Below, in pieces: positions 18,088 through 26,453 of a DNA stretch of 64,000 nt. This DNA comes from Mesorhizobium sp. B4-1-3 (lineage in GTDB: Bacteria > Pseudomonadota > Alphaproteobacteria > Rhizobiales > Rhizobiaceae). Numbering within the stretch: position 1 is the first letter of the stretch; each line of letters opens with the position of its first letter. Location of the stretch: NCBI RefSeq assembly GCF_006439355.1, contig NZ_VFTG01000026.1, positions 1-64,000 of the forward strand, given 5' to 3'. The translations under genes were made by a program, and so were the position numbers. A model generated the notes under the pieces. The model searched no databases, was not told the origin of the DNA, and saw nothing but the letters and a program-made list of their open reading frames with translations.

Positions 18088-18720
18088 ATGGCGCCATCAG
18101 CAGCAACAAAGCACGACCCTGCAATGGTTCTGTGGGCCGCATGGTGTCGTGCCCGACATGCCTCCCGGGTACTTTGCAGGGCGCAGCAGCGGTTGGAGTC
18201 GAGAATCATGAGCAATACCGGAATTCAGGTATTGGCCCCGGGCCAATTCACTAGGCAGCCCACGCCAGTCGTCGCACCGGACGGCGTCCGCCAATACGCT
18301 GTCGCTCAGGACGCCGAAGTTCTAGCCACGACCGAGGCGCTCAAATTTCAGGATGCGCTCCCAGAGGTAGCAGCGCTGTCCCTAGCTGGCGTGGTGGCCA
18401 AGCTGGAGGTGATCGTCGGGGCGGACCGGGATATCGACGATCCGACCGATTTCCCTTGGCCACACCTCGCTTCCGTTCTGCGAGATTTGAAAGCCATTGC
18501 GGGCGGTTTGCCGCCACATGAGTTGGGCCGTTCCACGACCCGCGCTGATGTAGCGAGGCACCTTAAGCAGGCAATCCAACTCGTGGAGGCTGTGGGGACG
18601 GAAGAGGCTTCGGGACACGCACGCCAGAATGCGACACCGTTCGCGGAAACATCCGTTTTTCCAAAACCGGCTGAAATACCGGCTGAATTCCGAGGATCAA
18701 GCCGGCGCCGGTCCGCATGA
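18088..18720 (+). CDS. Hypothetical protein
   Basis: A 210-residue protein of unknown function. GGAGG at 18075-18079 lies 8 bases before the ATG at 18088, so the start is well supported; a second ATG at 18208 exists. The N-terminal WAAWCRARHASRVLCRAQQRLE looks like an amphipathic helix. The middle (LSLAGVVAKLEVIVGADRD, then LASVLRDLKAIAGGL) is helical, and the C-terminus is rich in Pro and Arg. No signal peptide, membrane segment or catalytic motif. It lies between the XRE regulator and tRNA-Arg and is probably accessory. Confidence 0.6.
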   Translation: MAPSAATKHDPAMVLWAAWCRARHASRVLCRAQQRLESRIMSNTGIQVLAPGQFTRQPTPVVAPDGVRQYAVAQDAEVLATTEALKFQDALPEVAALSLAGVVAKLEVIVGADRDIDDPTDFPWPHLASVLRDLKAIAGGLPPHELGRSTTRADVARHLKQAIQLVEAVGTEEASGHARQNATPFAETSVFPKPAEIPAEFRGSSRRRSA

Positions 18721-18756
18721 TGGGTCGAAAAGCGCAGGAAAATCAATTGGATGGAA

Positions 18757-18833
18757 TGGCGCGCCCGAAGAGATTCGAACTCCTGACCCCCAGATTCGTA
18801 GTCTGGTGCTCTATCCAGCTGAGCTACGGGCGC
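18757..18833 (-). tRNA. tRNA-Arg (anticodon ACG)
   Basis: A full cloverleaf reads on the minus strand. Acceptor arms are GCGCCCG and CGGGCGC, the D arm is GCTC/GAGC, the anticodon arm is CCAGA-CTACGAA-TCTGG with anticodon ACG, and the T arm carries TTCGAAT. The CCA end is encoded (18757-18759). A34 would be edited to inosine to read CGU, CGC and CGA. Its 3' end points toward the defence island, the usual orientation for an integration site. Confidence 0.97.
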
Positions 18834-19112
18834 GCAACAGGCCGTGTTTGACACAAGACCCGCGATCCGGTCGAGACGACCGGCCGCGATGTGGAGTGTT
18901 CCCTAACGACTGAATTTGCGAAAAGCAAGCCGATCCGGCAAAAGTTTTGTCGCAGGTGTTTCAACGATGTCGAGGTGTGTCGAGATTCAGGTCAGGCCGA
19001 GCCGAGAATGGTGGCTTCCGAGAACCGGAGCGGAGCGTACTTAAATAGGTGAGCACCGGAAGCACAGGAAGCCGCCGTTCGCAGGCCGGCATCACCTGAA
19101 TATCGGCACACC

Positions 19113-20606
19113 TCAAGCGGGGCGGCGCAGGCCGTTGCGCGCCTGGTCGAGCCGCACCGGCTGGTCGGGAATGGTGACGGCGAAGACGGTGCGGCCGCCG
19201 ATCGATTCGACCAGCTCGACCGTGCCGCCATGGGCGCGGATCAATTCATGCGCGATCGCCAGGCCGAGGCCGGTGCCGCCGCTGCGCGCCGAGCCGCGGA
19301 AGGCGGCGAAGAGATTCTCGCGCGCCTTGGGCGGCAGGCCTGGGCCGGTGTCGGTGACGGTGATGCGGCTGACGCTGCCATGGCGCTCGGCCGCGACCGC
19401 CAGCCGTCGCACCACCGCGCTCTCGGTGTCGGCGGCCATCGCCTGCACCGCGTTGCGGCAGAGATTGCTGAGCACCCGGAAGAGCTGGTCGGAATCGGCG
19501 TCCACCTCGAAGGCATGCTCGACGCCATTGATGAACTCGATGCCTTCCTCGATGTCGAGCAGGCCGTGCACGTCATCGACCAGCTGGCGGAGCCGCACAC
19601 GGCGGCGGGACGGCGCCGGCTCCTGCGTGCGGCCATAGTGAAGCACGCCTTCGGAATAGGCGACGGCGCGGTCGAGCGCGCGCAGGAGCTTCGGGGCGAA
19701 GGACTGCACGGTCGGGTCCTTCACCTGGCGCAGGCGATCCGACATCAGCTGCGCCGACGCCAGGATGTTGCGCATGTCGTGGTTGATCTTGGAGACGGCC
19801 AGGCCGAGATCCGCCAGATGCTTCTGCTCCGACAGCATCTTCTGCAGCCGGTCCTGCATCTGCGCCAGCTCGCGCTCGGCTACGCCGATCTCGTCCGCGC
19901 GATCCGTCGGCGATATGACGCGCCCGGGATCGTCAGGCGCCTCTGAGAAGGCCAGGATCGAACGCGTCATGGTGCGGATCGGCCCGATCATGATCAGGTC
20001 AATCGCCGCATAGACCAGCATGGCGGTGAAGAGCGAGATGAGCAGCGAGACGACGGCGACATTGCGGGAGTATCTGAGCATGGCGTCGCGCAGGCGGTAA
20101 TCCGGCATGATCAGCTCGAATTCCTTGTCGCTGTCGCCGACCGGGCCGAAGACGCGCAGCATGCGCTTGCCGCCGAAGAACAAAGTGTCGAGCGCGCCGG
20201 TCATGCCGTTGACCAGGCCGACATCGGCGATGTCGATATGCTCGTCGACCTGGGGCGGCATGTCGGAAACGACGAGCAGTCGCGAGACCCCGCCGTCGCG
20301 TACGGCGATCGCCTTGGCGCCGATCGCCATCAGTACGTCGTTCTGGGCGTTGTGCGACAGCGCGTTGGGCTCGCCCTGCAAGAGCACGATCGACACGGCG
20401 GCGGCGGTGCTCAAGCGCTCCTTCAGCCAGTTGACCCGGTAGCTGGCGATCCAGGGCAGGAAGATCAGGACTTCGGCCAAGAGCACGAAGGCGATGGTGA
20501 GGAAGAGAAGCTTGGTCGACAGGCCGCGCGAAAGCGGCACGCGGCGCGACGAATTTGCCGCAGCCGGCTGTGCCTTTTCATCGGTGGACAGAGCTTCACT
20601 CGTCAT
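19113..20606 (-). CDS. Membrane sensor histidine kinase
   Basis: A 497-residue kinase. A transmembrane helix near 30-50 (LLFLTIAFVLLAEVLIFLPW) and a second near 190-215 bracket a periplasmic sensor domain of about 140 residues. A HAMP-like linker follows, then a dimerisation helix with the H-box SKINHDMRNIL. The HATPase_c domain has the N box NLCRNAVQAM, G1 TDTGPGLP and G2 GGTGLGLAIA. It should autophosphorylate on the His of NHDMRN and pass phosphate to a response regulator. No regulator gene lies in the window, so it is an orphan here. Signal unknown. Confidence 0.92.
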   Translation of the reverse strand: MTSEALSTDEKAQPAAANSSRRVPLSRGLSTKLLFLTIAFVLLAEVLIFLPWIASYRVNWLKERLSTAAAVSIVLLQGEPNALSHNAQNDVLMAIGAKAIAVRDGGVSRLLVVSDMPPQVDEHIDIADVGLVNGMTGALDTLFFGGKRMLRVFGPVGDSDKEFELIMPDYRLRDAMLRYSRNVAVVSLLISLFTAMLVYAAIDLIMIGPIRTMTRSILAFSEAPDDPGRVISPTDRADEIGVAERELAQMQDRLQKMLSEQKHLADLGLAVSKINHDMRNILASAQLMSDRLRQVKDPTVQSFAPKLLRALDRAVAYSEGVLHYGRTQEPAPSRRRVRLRQLVDDVHGLLDIEEGIEFINGVEHAFEVDADSDQLFRVLSNLCRNAVQAMAADTESAVVRRLAVAAERHGSVSRITVTDTGPGLPPKARENLFAAFRGSARSGGTGLGLAIAHELIRAHGGTVELVESIGGRTVFAVTIPDQPVRLDQARNGLRRPA

Positions 20607-20712
20607 GACGTGGTCTTCACGAAGCCTTGATCGGCCCAGATTATGCGATTTGCGGCTTTTTTGCCAATTTCAACCTTGGTCCAGCGAAAAAACGCCTCGC
20701 AACCACGCCGGA

Positions 20713-20741
20713 TTGACTTCCAAAAACCTTCTTTCTATAAG
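20713..20741 (+). promoter_or_regulatory. Sigma-70 type promoter of rpmH
   Basis: TTGACT at 20713-20718 and TATAAG at 20736-20741 are separated by exactly 17 bases, close to the housekeeping consensus. It lies about 120 bases before rpmH and would transcribe rpmH-rnpA-yidC. Confidence 0.6.
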
Positions 20742-20862
20742 CCCGCTCACGCTCGGGCCATTCGTCCCGGCGCGGTTTCGATCGCGCCTAAGCCGGCCCG
20801 GCAAAGCTCCTGTTACAGAGTGACAGAATCAAGAAGGGCCGCACCCCGCGGTATTAAAACAA

Positions 20863-20997
20863 ATGAAGCGTACATACCAACCGTCCAAGCTCGTCCGTAA
20901 GCGCCGGCATGGTTTCCGTGCCCGCATGGCCACCAAGGGTGGCCGTGGCGTCGTTGCTGCCCGCCGCAACCGCGGCCGCAAGCGGCTCAGCGCCTGA
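20863..20997 (+). CDS. rpmH: 50S ribosomal protein L34
   Basis: A 44-residue basic protein starting MKRTYQPSKLVRKRRHGF and ending RRNRGRKRLSA, an end-to-end match to bacterial L34. It is part of the large ribosomal subunit and binds 23S rRNA. It stands first in the conserved order rpmH-rnpA-yidC. Confidence 0.98.
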   Translation: MKRTYQPSKLVRKRRHGFRARMATKGGRGVVAARRNRGRKRLSA

Positions 20998-21013
20998 ACG
21001 GAAGACGAGATCG

Positions 21014-21367
21014 TTGCCCGCACTAGGCAAGCCACAGGGGAAAACTCCCGGGCGGCTTCTGAAACGCGCGGATTTCCTGGCTGTGCGCGGCGGCGAGAAA
21101 CGCCGCGGGCGGCTTTTTCTCGTTGAAGTTCTCGACCGCGGCGATGACCTTGCGCCGCGCGTCGGCTACACCGTCACCAAGAAGGTCGGCAACGCCGTGG
21201 TGCGCAACCGCGTCCGGCGGCGGCTGAGGGAAGCCGTGCGCGTTCATGCCGCCGATGACATGGCGCCCGGCAATGACTATGTCATCGTCGGGCGTGAAGA
21301 CGTGCTTGCCATTCCCTTCGGCCAGTTGAAGGCCGAGCTTTCCCGCCGGCTGCGCGGAACACGATAG
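21014..21367 (+). CDS. rnpA: Ribonuclease P protein component
   Basis: The protein partner of RNase P RNA, needed to mature tRNA 5' ends. The core is RLLKRADFLAV, then RVGYTVTKKVGNAVVRNRVR with the RNR motif, and DYVIVGRE. I chose the TTG at 21014, which gives 117 residues, a normal length; an upstream GTG or ATG would read back into rpmH with an unlikely sequence. It is 16 bases after rpmH and 13 before yidC. Confidence 0.93.
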   Translation: MPALGKPQGKTPGRLLKRADFLAVRGGEKRRGRLFLVEVLDRGDDLAPRVGYTVTKKVGNAVVRNRVRRRLREAVRVHAADDMAPGNDYVIVGREDVLAIPFGQLKAELSRRLRGTR

Positions 21368-21380
21368 GCCAGGGCTTTCG

Positions 21381-23195
21381 ATGGAAAACAACCGCAATTT
21401 CTTCATCACCATCGCGCTGTCGGTGCTGATCCTGACGCTCTGGCAGGTGTTCTACATGAACCCGCGCATGGAGCAGCAGCGCGAGCAGGCCCGCATCGAG
21501 CAGCAGCGTGTCGAGGCGCAGAAGAAGGAAGCGCAAGGAACCAATCCGGGCGCGGCGCCGACGGCTCAGACGCCAGGCGCCATTCCCAGCGCGCCCGGCG
21601 GCGACACGGCGGCGGCGGCCGGCCGTGACCAGGCCATCGCCGCGACCAAGCGCGTCAAGATCGACACGCCCAGCCTCGAAGGTTCGATCAACCTGACCGG
21701 CGCGCGCCTCGACGACCTGAAGCTCAAGCACTACACCGAGACGGTCGACAAGAATTCGCCCGAGATCGAGTTGCTCAACCCGCAGGCGCTGCCCACCGGC
21801 TACTTCGCCGAGATCGGCTTCGTCGGCACCGACAAGACAGGCGCGGTGCCAAGCTCGGACACGGTGTGGAGCGTCGAGGGCAATCCGACGCTGACCCCGT
21901 CGACGCCGGTGACGCTGACTTACACCAACGACAAGGGTCTCACCTTCAAGCGCACCATCTCGGTCGACAACGACTACATGTTCACCGTTTCCGACACGGT
22001 GCAGAATTCAGGCAGCGCCGCCGTCAGCCTGTTCAATTATGGCCGGGTCACGCGCTACGACAAGCCGGCGGTCGCCAGCACCTATGTGCTGCATGAGGGG
22101 CTGATCGGCGTCACCGGCGCCGAGGGGCTATCGGAGTACAAATATTCGGCGATCGAAAAAGACAAGGAAGTCAAGCCCGGCAAGTCGACCGACGGCTGGC
22201 TCGGCATCACCGACAAATACTGGGCCGTGACGCTGGTGCCGACCGAGAAGCAGCCCTTCCAGCCGCGCTACGCCTTTTTCGAGGACGGGCGCCATCGTTA
22301 TCAATCAGACTTCCTGACTGACGCAATCAATGTCGATGCCGGCCAGTCCGCGACTGTCGAGACCGAGATTTTCGCCGGCGCCAAGGAAGTCGCCAAGATC
22401 AACGCTTATGAGGCTGACCGTCACATTCGCCAGTTCAACCTGTTGATCGACTGGGGCTGGTTCTATTTCATCACCAAGCCGATGTTCTGGCTCATCGACA
22501 CGCTCTACAAATTCTTCGGCAATTTCGGGCTGGCGATCCTCGCCACCACCGTCATCGTCAAGGCCATCTTCTTCCCGCTCGCCAACAAGTCCTATGCCTC
22601 GATGGCGAACATGAAGAAGGTGCAGCCGAAGATGCTGGAGATCCGCGAGAAATACGCGGACGACAAGATGAAGCAGCAACAGGCGATGATGGAGCTCTAC
22701 AAGACCGAGAAGATCAATCCGCTGGCCGGCTGCTGGCCGGTGGCGCTGCAGATCCCGGTCTTCTTCTCGCTCTACAAGGTGCTCTACATCACCATCGAGA
22801 TGCGACATGCGCCATTCTTCGGCTGGATCCACGACCTCGCGGCGCCGGATCCGACCTCGATCTTCAACCTGTTCGGCCTGCTGCCGTTCGCGGCGCCCGC
22901 CTTCCTGCCGCATATGGGCGCCTGGGCGGTGGTGATGGGCATCACCATGTTCCTGCAGATGCGCATGAACCCGGCGCCGCCGGACCCGACGCAGGCGGCG
23001 ATCTTCACCTGGATGCCGGTGATCTTCACCTTCATGATGGGCTCCTTCCCGGCCGGCCTCGTCATCTACTGGGCCTGGAACAACACGCTGTCGATCCTGC
23101 AGCAGGGCGTCATCATGAAGCGCCAGGGCGCCAAGATCGAATTGTGGGACAATCTCGCGGCGATGTTCCGCAAGAAACCGTCACCGGCGGAATAG
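21381..23195 (+). CDS. yidC: Membrane protein insertase YidC
   Basis: A 604-residue Oxa1/YidC/Alb3 insertase that places and folds inner-membrane proteins alone or with SecYEG. The N-terminal helix (ITIALSVLILTLWQVFYM) precedes a charged, Pro/Ala-rich linker and the large periplasmic beta domain (about 90-345). The conserved C-terminal five-helix core begins near 355 and includes PLANKSYASMANMKKVQP, NPLAGCWPVALQIPVFFSLY and PAGLVIYWAWNN. The length is typical of rhizobia. A strong terminator at 23221 ends the operon. Confidence 0.98.
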   Translation: MENNRNFFITIALSVLILTLWQVFYMNPRMEQQREQARIEQQRVEAQKKEAQGTNPGAAPTAQTPGAIPSAPGGDTAAAAGRDQAIAATKRVKIDTPSLEGSINLTGARLDDLKLKHYTETVDKNSPEIELLNPQALPTGYFAEIGFVGTDKTGAVPSSDTVWSVEGNPTLTPSTPVTLTYTNDKGLTFKRTISVDNDYMFTVSDTVQNSGSAAVSLFNYGRVTRYDKPAVASTYVLHEGLIGVTGAEGLSEYKYSAIEKDKEVKPGKSTDGWLGITDKYWAVTLVPTEKQPFQPRYAFFEDGRHRYQSDFLTDAINVDAGQSATVETEIFAGAKEVAKINAYEADRHIRQFNLLIDWGWFYFITKPMFWLIDTLYKFFGNFGLAILATTVIVKAIFFPLANKSYASMANMKKVQPKMLEIREKYADDKMKQQQAMMELYKTEKINPLAGCWPVALQIPVFFSLYKVLYITIEMRHAPFFGWIHDLAAPDPTSIFNLFGLLPFAAPAFLPHMGAWAVVMGITMFLQMRMNPAPPDPTQAAIFTWMPVIFTFMMGSFPAGLVIYWAWNNTLSILQQGVIMKRQGAKIELWDNLAAMFRKKPSPAE

Positions 23196-23220
23196 AAGGT
23201 GCGCCTGAACTTCTAAAACG

Positions 23221-23253
23221 AAAAACCCCGGCATGGTTTGTCCGGGGTTTTTT
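23221..23253 (+). terminator. Rho-independent terminator after yidC
   Basis: AAAAACCCCGG at 23221-23231 pairs with CCGGGGTTTTT at 23242-23252 around a 10-base loop, followed by more T residues. It lies 25 bases after the yidC stop. Confidence 0.9.
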
Positions 23254-23299
23254 GTTGTCTCCCGACCTTTGCGATTTGCCGAGACGATAGCTCGGTCGC

Positions 23300-23351
23300 T
23301 ATTCCACGGGCGGAGCAAGGAGCGAAGCTCCGTCGTGAAGACCCTGGAATC
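23300..23351. repeat. Imperfect palindromic intergenic repeat
   Basis: The outer arms TATTCCACGGG and CCCTGGAATC enclose an inner hairpin GGAGC-GAA-GCTCC at 23319-23331. The next 70 bases to about 23425 read like the rest of a composite rhizobial intergenic repeat, ending where the IS110 element begins. Family membership is from memory of similar sequences and needs a genome-wide comparison. Confidence 0.5.
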
Positions 23352-23436
23352 CATGCCCTTACGCCAAGGCATTGCAACGGTTACGGATTCTGCACTGCCA
23401 CACTCCGCGGCAGAGGTCACGGAATGGCAACTGTGT

Positions 23437-24363
23437 TCACACGAATGCGGTTTTGTCGCGCATGATGGCGTTGAGGACGACCAGGAGCTTTCTTGCGACG
23501 GCGATGATAGCGAGTTTCTTGGAGCCGGAGCGGGCAGCAAGTGCGGTGTAGAAGGTCTTGAAGCGCTCACAGGTTCTAATGGCCGTGAGGGCTGCCATAT
23601 AGAGGGCGCGGCGCACCCGTGATCGCCCGCCCTGGATCTGGCTCCTGCGGTTGAGCTTGCCGCTCTTGTTGTCGAATGGGGCAAGGCCGACGAGTGCTGC
23701 GATCGCCTTGGGTGAGCGCTGGCCGAGCTCGGGCAGGAGCGCCAGCAAAGAGAGCGCGCCGACCTTGGAGACACCGGGCACGGAGACCATCAGCGCATGG
23801 TCGCGAGAGACATCCTGGTTTCGACGAATGACCTCGGCAATCCGGCTCTCGAGCGCCTTGATGCGCGTGTCGAGGTAGGCGATTGTCTCTTCCAGGTCGG
23901 CAATGACGATCTCCTCGAAGGCCTCGGCGAGGTGTTTCTTGGCCGTTGCCCGCATATTGACCAGGTGATCGCGGTGGCCGGCAAGCGATTGAAGCTGCTC
24001 GACTTCTTCGCGCGGCGCCGGCTCGGCTTCCGGGTGATAGCGACGGCCGTAGTCGCTCAGCATCCTGGCGTCGAGAGGATCGGTCTTGGCCCGCCGTCTC
24101 GTCGACTTCGAATAGTGGTGGGTGTGCGCCGGGTTATGCCGCGAGAACGGCACGCCGGCCTTGGCCAGCGCATGGCGCAGAAGCCGGTCATGGACGCCTG
24201 TCGCCTCCATGACGACGAAGTCCCGGCTGGGATCAAGGCCCGCCACATAGGCCGCGATGGCGTCGGCCTGATTGTCGATGCGCCGAAGACGACCGCTTGT
24301 CTCATCAAAAAAGTCGAGCCACTGCTTGGAGATGTCGCAGCCGACATAGTTCTGGGCTATCAT
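23437..24363 (-). CDS. IS110-family transposase (DEDD recombinase)
   Basis: A 308-residue recombinase from the ATG at 24363 (AGGAAGAGG upstream). The N-terminal DEDD/RuvC-like domain shows YVGCDISKQWLDFF (first D), FVVMEATGVHDR (E) and KTDPLDARML (the D-x-x-D pair). The C-terminal Transposase_20 domain shows VSVPGVSKVGALSLLALLPEL, LVGLAPFDNKSG and GGRSRVRRALYMA, including the catalytic serine region. A longer in-frame start exists upstream but lies in the non-coding end. The reading frame is intact, so the element may be active. Confidence 0.93.
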   Translation of the reverse strand: MIAQNYVGCDISKQWLDFFDETSGRLRRIDNQADAIAAYVAGLDPSRDFVVMEATGVHDRLLRHALAKAGVPFSRHNPAHTHHYSKSTRRRAKTDPLDARMLSDYGRRYHPEAEPAPREEVEQLQSLAGHRDHLVNMRATAKKHLAEAFEEIVIADLEETIAYLDTRIKALESRIAEVIRRNQDVSRDHALMVSVPGVSKVGALSLLALLPELGQRSPKAIAALVGLAPFDNKSGKLNRRSQIQGGRSRVRRALYMAALTAIRTCERFKTFYTALAARSGSKKLAIIAVARKLLVVLNAIMRDKTAFV

Positions 24364-24535
24364 ATCCACGCCTCTTCCTGTGGTGCGGGGTCTGCTTGGA
24401 ACAGCCCCGTGCAACTGTTCAGGTTGATGGTTCACCGGTGGGAAGGGACCGGGCCATGCCACGGCCTGTCCGAAAGGACGACCAGGATCCACTCGGCCTC
24501 CTTCCCACCTCAACCATACACCAGAACAAACACAC
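24364..24535 (-). ncRNA. Candidate bridge RNA region of the IS110 element
   Basis: IS110 elements carry a non-coding end upstream of the transposase that is transcribed into a bridge RNA with target-binding and donor-binding loops. This stretch of about 170 bases is non-coding, sits in the expected place and orientation, and contains possible stems such as GGAAGG...CCTTCC. The RNA ends and loops cannot be set without knowing the element boundaries and other copies. Confidence 0.4.
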
Positions 24536-24538
24536 AGG

Positions 24539-24560
24539 ATCCTCGGGTCAGCCCGAGGAT
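24539..24560. repeat. Perfect hairpin, REP-like element
   Basis: ATCCTCGGG at 24539-24547 and CCCGAGGAT at 24552-24560 form a perfect 9-base stem around TCAG. It lies at the presumed upstream edge of the IS110 element and may be part of the repeat into which the element inserted. Confidence 0.55.
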
Positions 24561-24908
24561 GACGACGTCACGGGATTTCGGCCAATCTCCAACGTCGGTA
24601 CCATTCGGGCAAGGCGATCGCGTACAGCTTCCGCGTCCAGATAGCCGGCATGCCTTGATCGGCTGCTTTGCGTTGGCGTTCGCCGATAAATCCATACGTG
24701 ATTGCTCTCGATGCACCGCGAGCTGGGAATAATTTCGGCAAATATCAGGAGTTCCTGAAACCCCGAGCAGCGCCGCTTCGTATCATTCCCGTCCTCCCGA
24801 AAGACCGGGCGGCTTCCGGCGCAAGACGCCGGGTGTTTGGGAGGCTGCCCGGCAGACCGGGTCCCCGCGAAGGGACCCCGGTCGTTTCCTGAAAACCTCC
24901 GAGAAACG
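24561..24908. other. Gene-free stretch before the emr operon end
   Basis: About 350 bases without a supported gene. It holds a GC-rich hairpin, GACCGGGTCCC at 24855-24865 with GGGACCCCGGTC at 24872-24883, with no T-run on either side. As it follows the emrB-like stop by about 25 bases it may still act as a transcript end. Confidence 0.4.
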
Positions 24909-26453
24909 TCACTCCAAGACGGCGCTGTGATCGATCTTGGCCGGCGTGCCGGGCTTGCGCAGCAAAAGCACCAGTGGGATGGCGGCGAGCGACAGGATCA
25001 TCATCAGCTTGAAGTCGTCGACATAGGAGATGATCGTCGCCTGCAGCGTGACGAGGCCGTCGAGCGCGGCGCGGCCGGCGGCGGTGTAAGGGCTCAGCGC
25101 CTGCGAGATCGCCGGGTCGCTGAAGGCCGGATTGTAGGGCGTCACATAGGTGGCGATATTGGCGTGGTTGATCTGCTGGTTCTGCGTCAAAAGCGCGGTG
25201 ACCACCGAGATGCCGACGCTGGAGCCGATGTTGCGCGACAGATTGTAGAGGCCGGTGCCTTCCGAGCGCCGTTCCGGGGCCAGCGTGGCGAAGGTGATGG
25301 TGGTGAGCGGCACGAACAGGAAGCCAAGGCCGGCGCCCTGGATGAAGCCGGTGCTGATGATCGTCCATTGCGAGACGTCCGGCGTCCAGCCGGTCATGTC
25401 GTACATCGCCCAGGCGGTGATGGCGAGGCCGATGAACAGCAGCCAGCGCGTGTCGACCTTGCCGACCAGGCGGCCGACCAGGAACATGCAGGCCATGGTG
25501 CCGAGGCCGCGCGGCCCCATGACGATGCCGGCCGTCACCACAGGGTAACCCATCAGCGTCTGCAGATAGGGCGTCATCAGCGCCAGCGAGGCGAGATAGG
25601 TGATGCCTATGATGAAGATGAAGATCATGCCGACGGAGAAATTGCGGTCGAGGAACAGTCGCGGGTTCACGAAAGTGTCGCGCGCGGTGAAGGTATGGAC
25701 GATGAAGATGTAGAAGGCCGACGCGCAGACCAGCGCCTCGACGATGATCTCGGCCGAGGAGAACCAGTTGAGCTGCTCGCCGCGATCAAGGAACATCTGC
25801 AGCGAGGCGATGGCGACGCTGAGCATGCCGAAACCCAGCCAGTCGAGCCTGGCCTTGAGATCGAGTTTGGTTTCCTGGACGAACATCGAGACGCCGAAAA
25901 AGGCCAGCGCGCCGATCGGCACGTTGATGTAGAAGACCCAGCGCCAGGAGACGTTCTCGGTCAGCCAGCCGCCGATGACCGGGCCGAGCACCGGGCCGAC
26001 CATGACCGAGACGCCGAACAGCGCCATGGCCGAGCCGCGCTCCTCGACGCTGTAAATGTCGAGCAGGATCGACTGCGACAGCGGCACGAGTGCGGCACCG
26101 AACAGGCCCTGCAGCAGGCGGAAGCCGACGATCTGCGGCAGCGACTGCGCGAAGCCGCACAGCACCGAGGCGACGACGAAGCCGGTGATCGCCACCAAAA
26201 GGATGCGCTTGCGGCCGAAGCGGTTGGCGAGATAGCCGGACGGGGGCGTCATCACCGCGGCCGCGACAATGTAGGAGGTAAGCACCCAATTGATCTGGTC
26301 GGCGCTCGCCGAGACACTGCCCTGGATATAAGGCAGCGCCACATTGGCGATGGTGGTGTCCAGCGCCTGCATGATGACCGCCAGGATCACGCAAGCGGTG
26401 ATGGCGCCGCGATTGGCGACCACGGGCGCGCCTGTCGCGGAAGCCGTTGTCAT
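24909..26453 (-). CDS. emrB: DHA2-family multidrug efflux MFS transporter (EmrB-type)
   Basis: A 514-residue inner-membrane protein with about 14 hydrophobic segments, the DHA2/EmrB layout. Seen are the family motif LDTTIANVALPYIQG in helix 1, motif A-like GYLANRFGRKRILL, and motif C-like SVMVGPVLGPVIGGWL. It exports drugs by proton antiport. It overlaps the upstream membrane-fusion gene by 4 bases and follows a MarR-type regulator, the standard emrRAB arrangement. An outer-membrane channel is not encoded here. Substrate unknown. Confidence 0.93.
   Translation of the reverse strand: MTTASATGAPVVANRGAITACVILAVIMQALDTTIANVALPYIQGSVSASADQINWVLTSYIVAAAVMTPPSGYLANRFGRKRILLVAITGFVVASVLCGFAQSLPQIVGFRLLQGLFGAALVPLSQSILLDIYSVEERGSAMALFGVSVMVGPVLGPVIGGWLTENVSWRWVFYINVPIGALAFFGVSMFVQETKLDLKARLDWLGFGMLSVAIASLQMFLDRGEQLNWFSSAEIIVEALVCASAFYIFIVHTFTARDTFVNPRLFLDRNFSVGMIFIFIIGITYLASLALMTPYLQTLMGYPVVTAGIVMGPRGLGTMACMFLVGRLVGKVDTRWLLFIGLAITAWAMYDMTGWTPDVSQWTIISTGFIQGAGLGFLFVPLTTITFATLAPERRSEGTGLYNLSRNIGSSVGISVVTALLTQNQQINHANIATYVTPYNPAFSDPAISQALSPYTAAGRAALDGLVTLQATIISYVDDFKLMMILSLAAIPLVLLLRKPGTPAKIDHSAVLE

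Larger units (their letters stand above)
23437..24540 (-). mobile_element. IS110-family insertion sequence (approximate ends)
   Basis: Consists of the transposase gene plus an upstream non-coding region of about 175 bases. IS110 elements lack terminal inverted repeats and make no clear target duplication, so the ends cannot be fixed from sequence alone. I place them between the repeat ending near 23425 and the perfect hairpin at 24539. The element sits between yidC and the emr operon. Confidence 0.65.

Noticed and set aside
18834..19112. Possible small RNA between tRNA-Arg and the histidine kinase gene
   Set aside because: No promoter plus terminator pair or conserved fold could be pointed out; the stretch is left unannotated.
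24855..24883. GC-rich hairpin as a Rho-independent terminator
   Set aside because: The stem is good but no T-run follows on either strand, so it is only noted as a possible transcript end.
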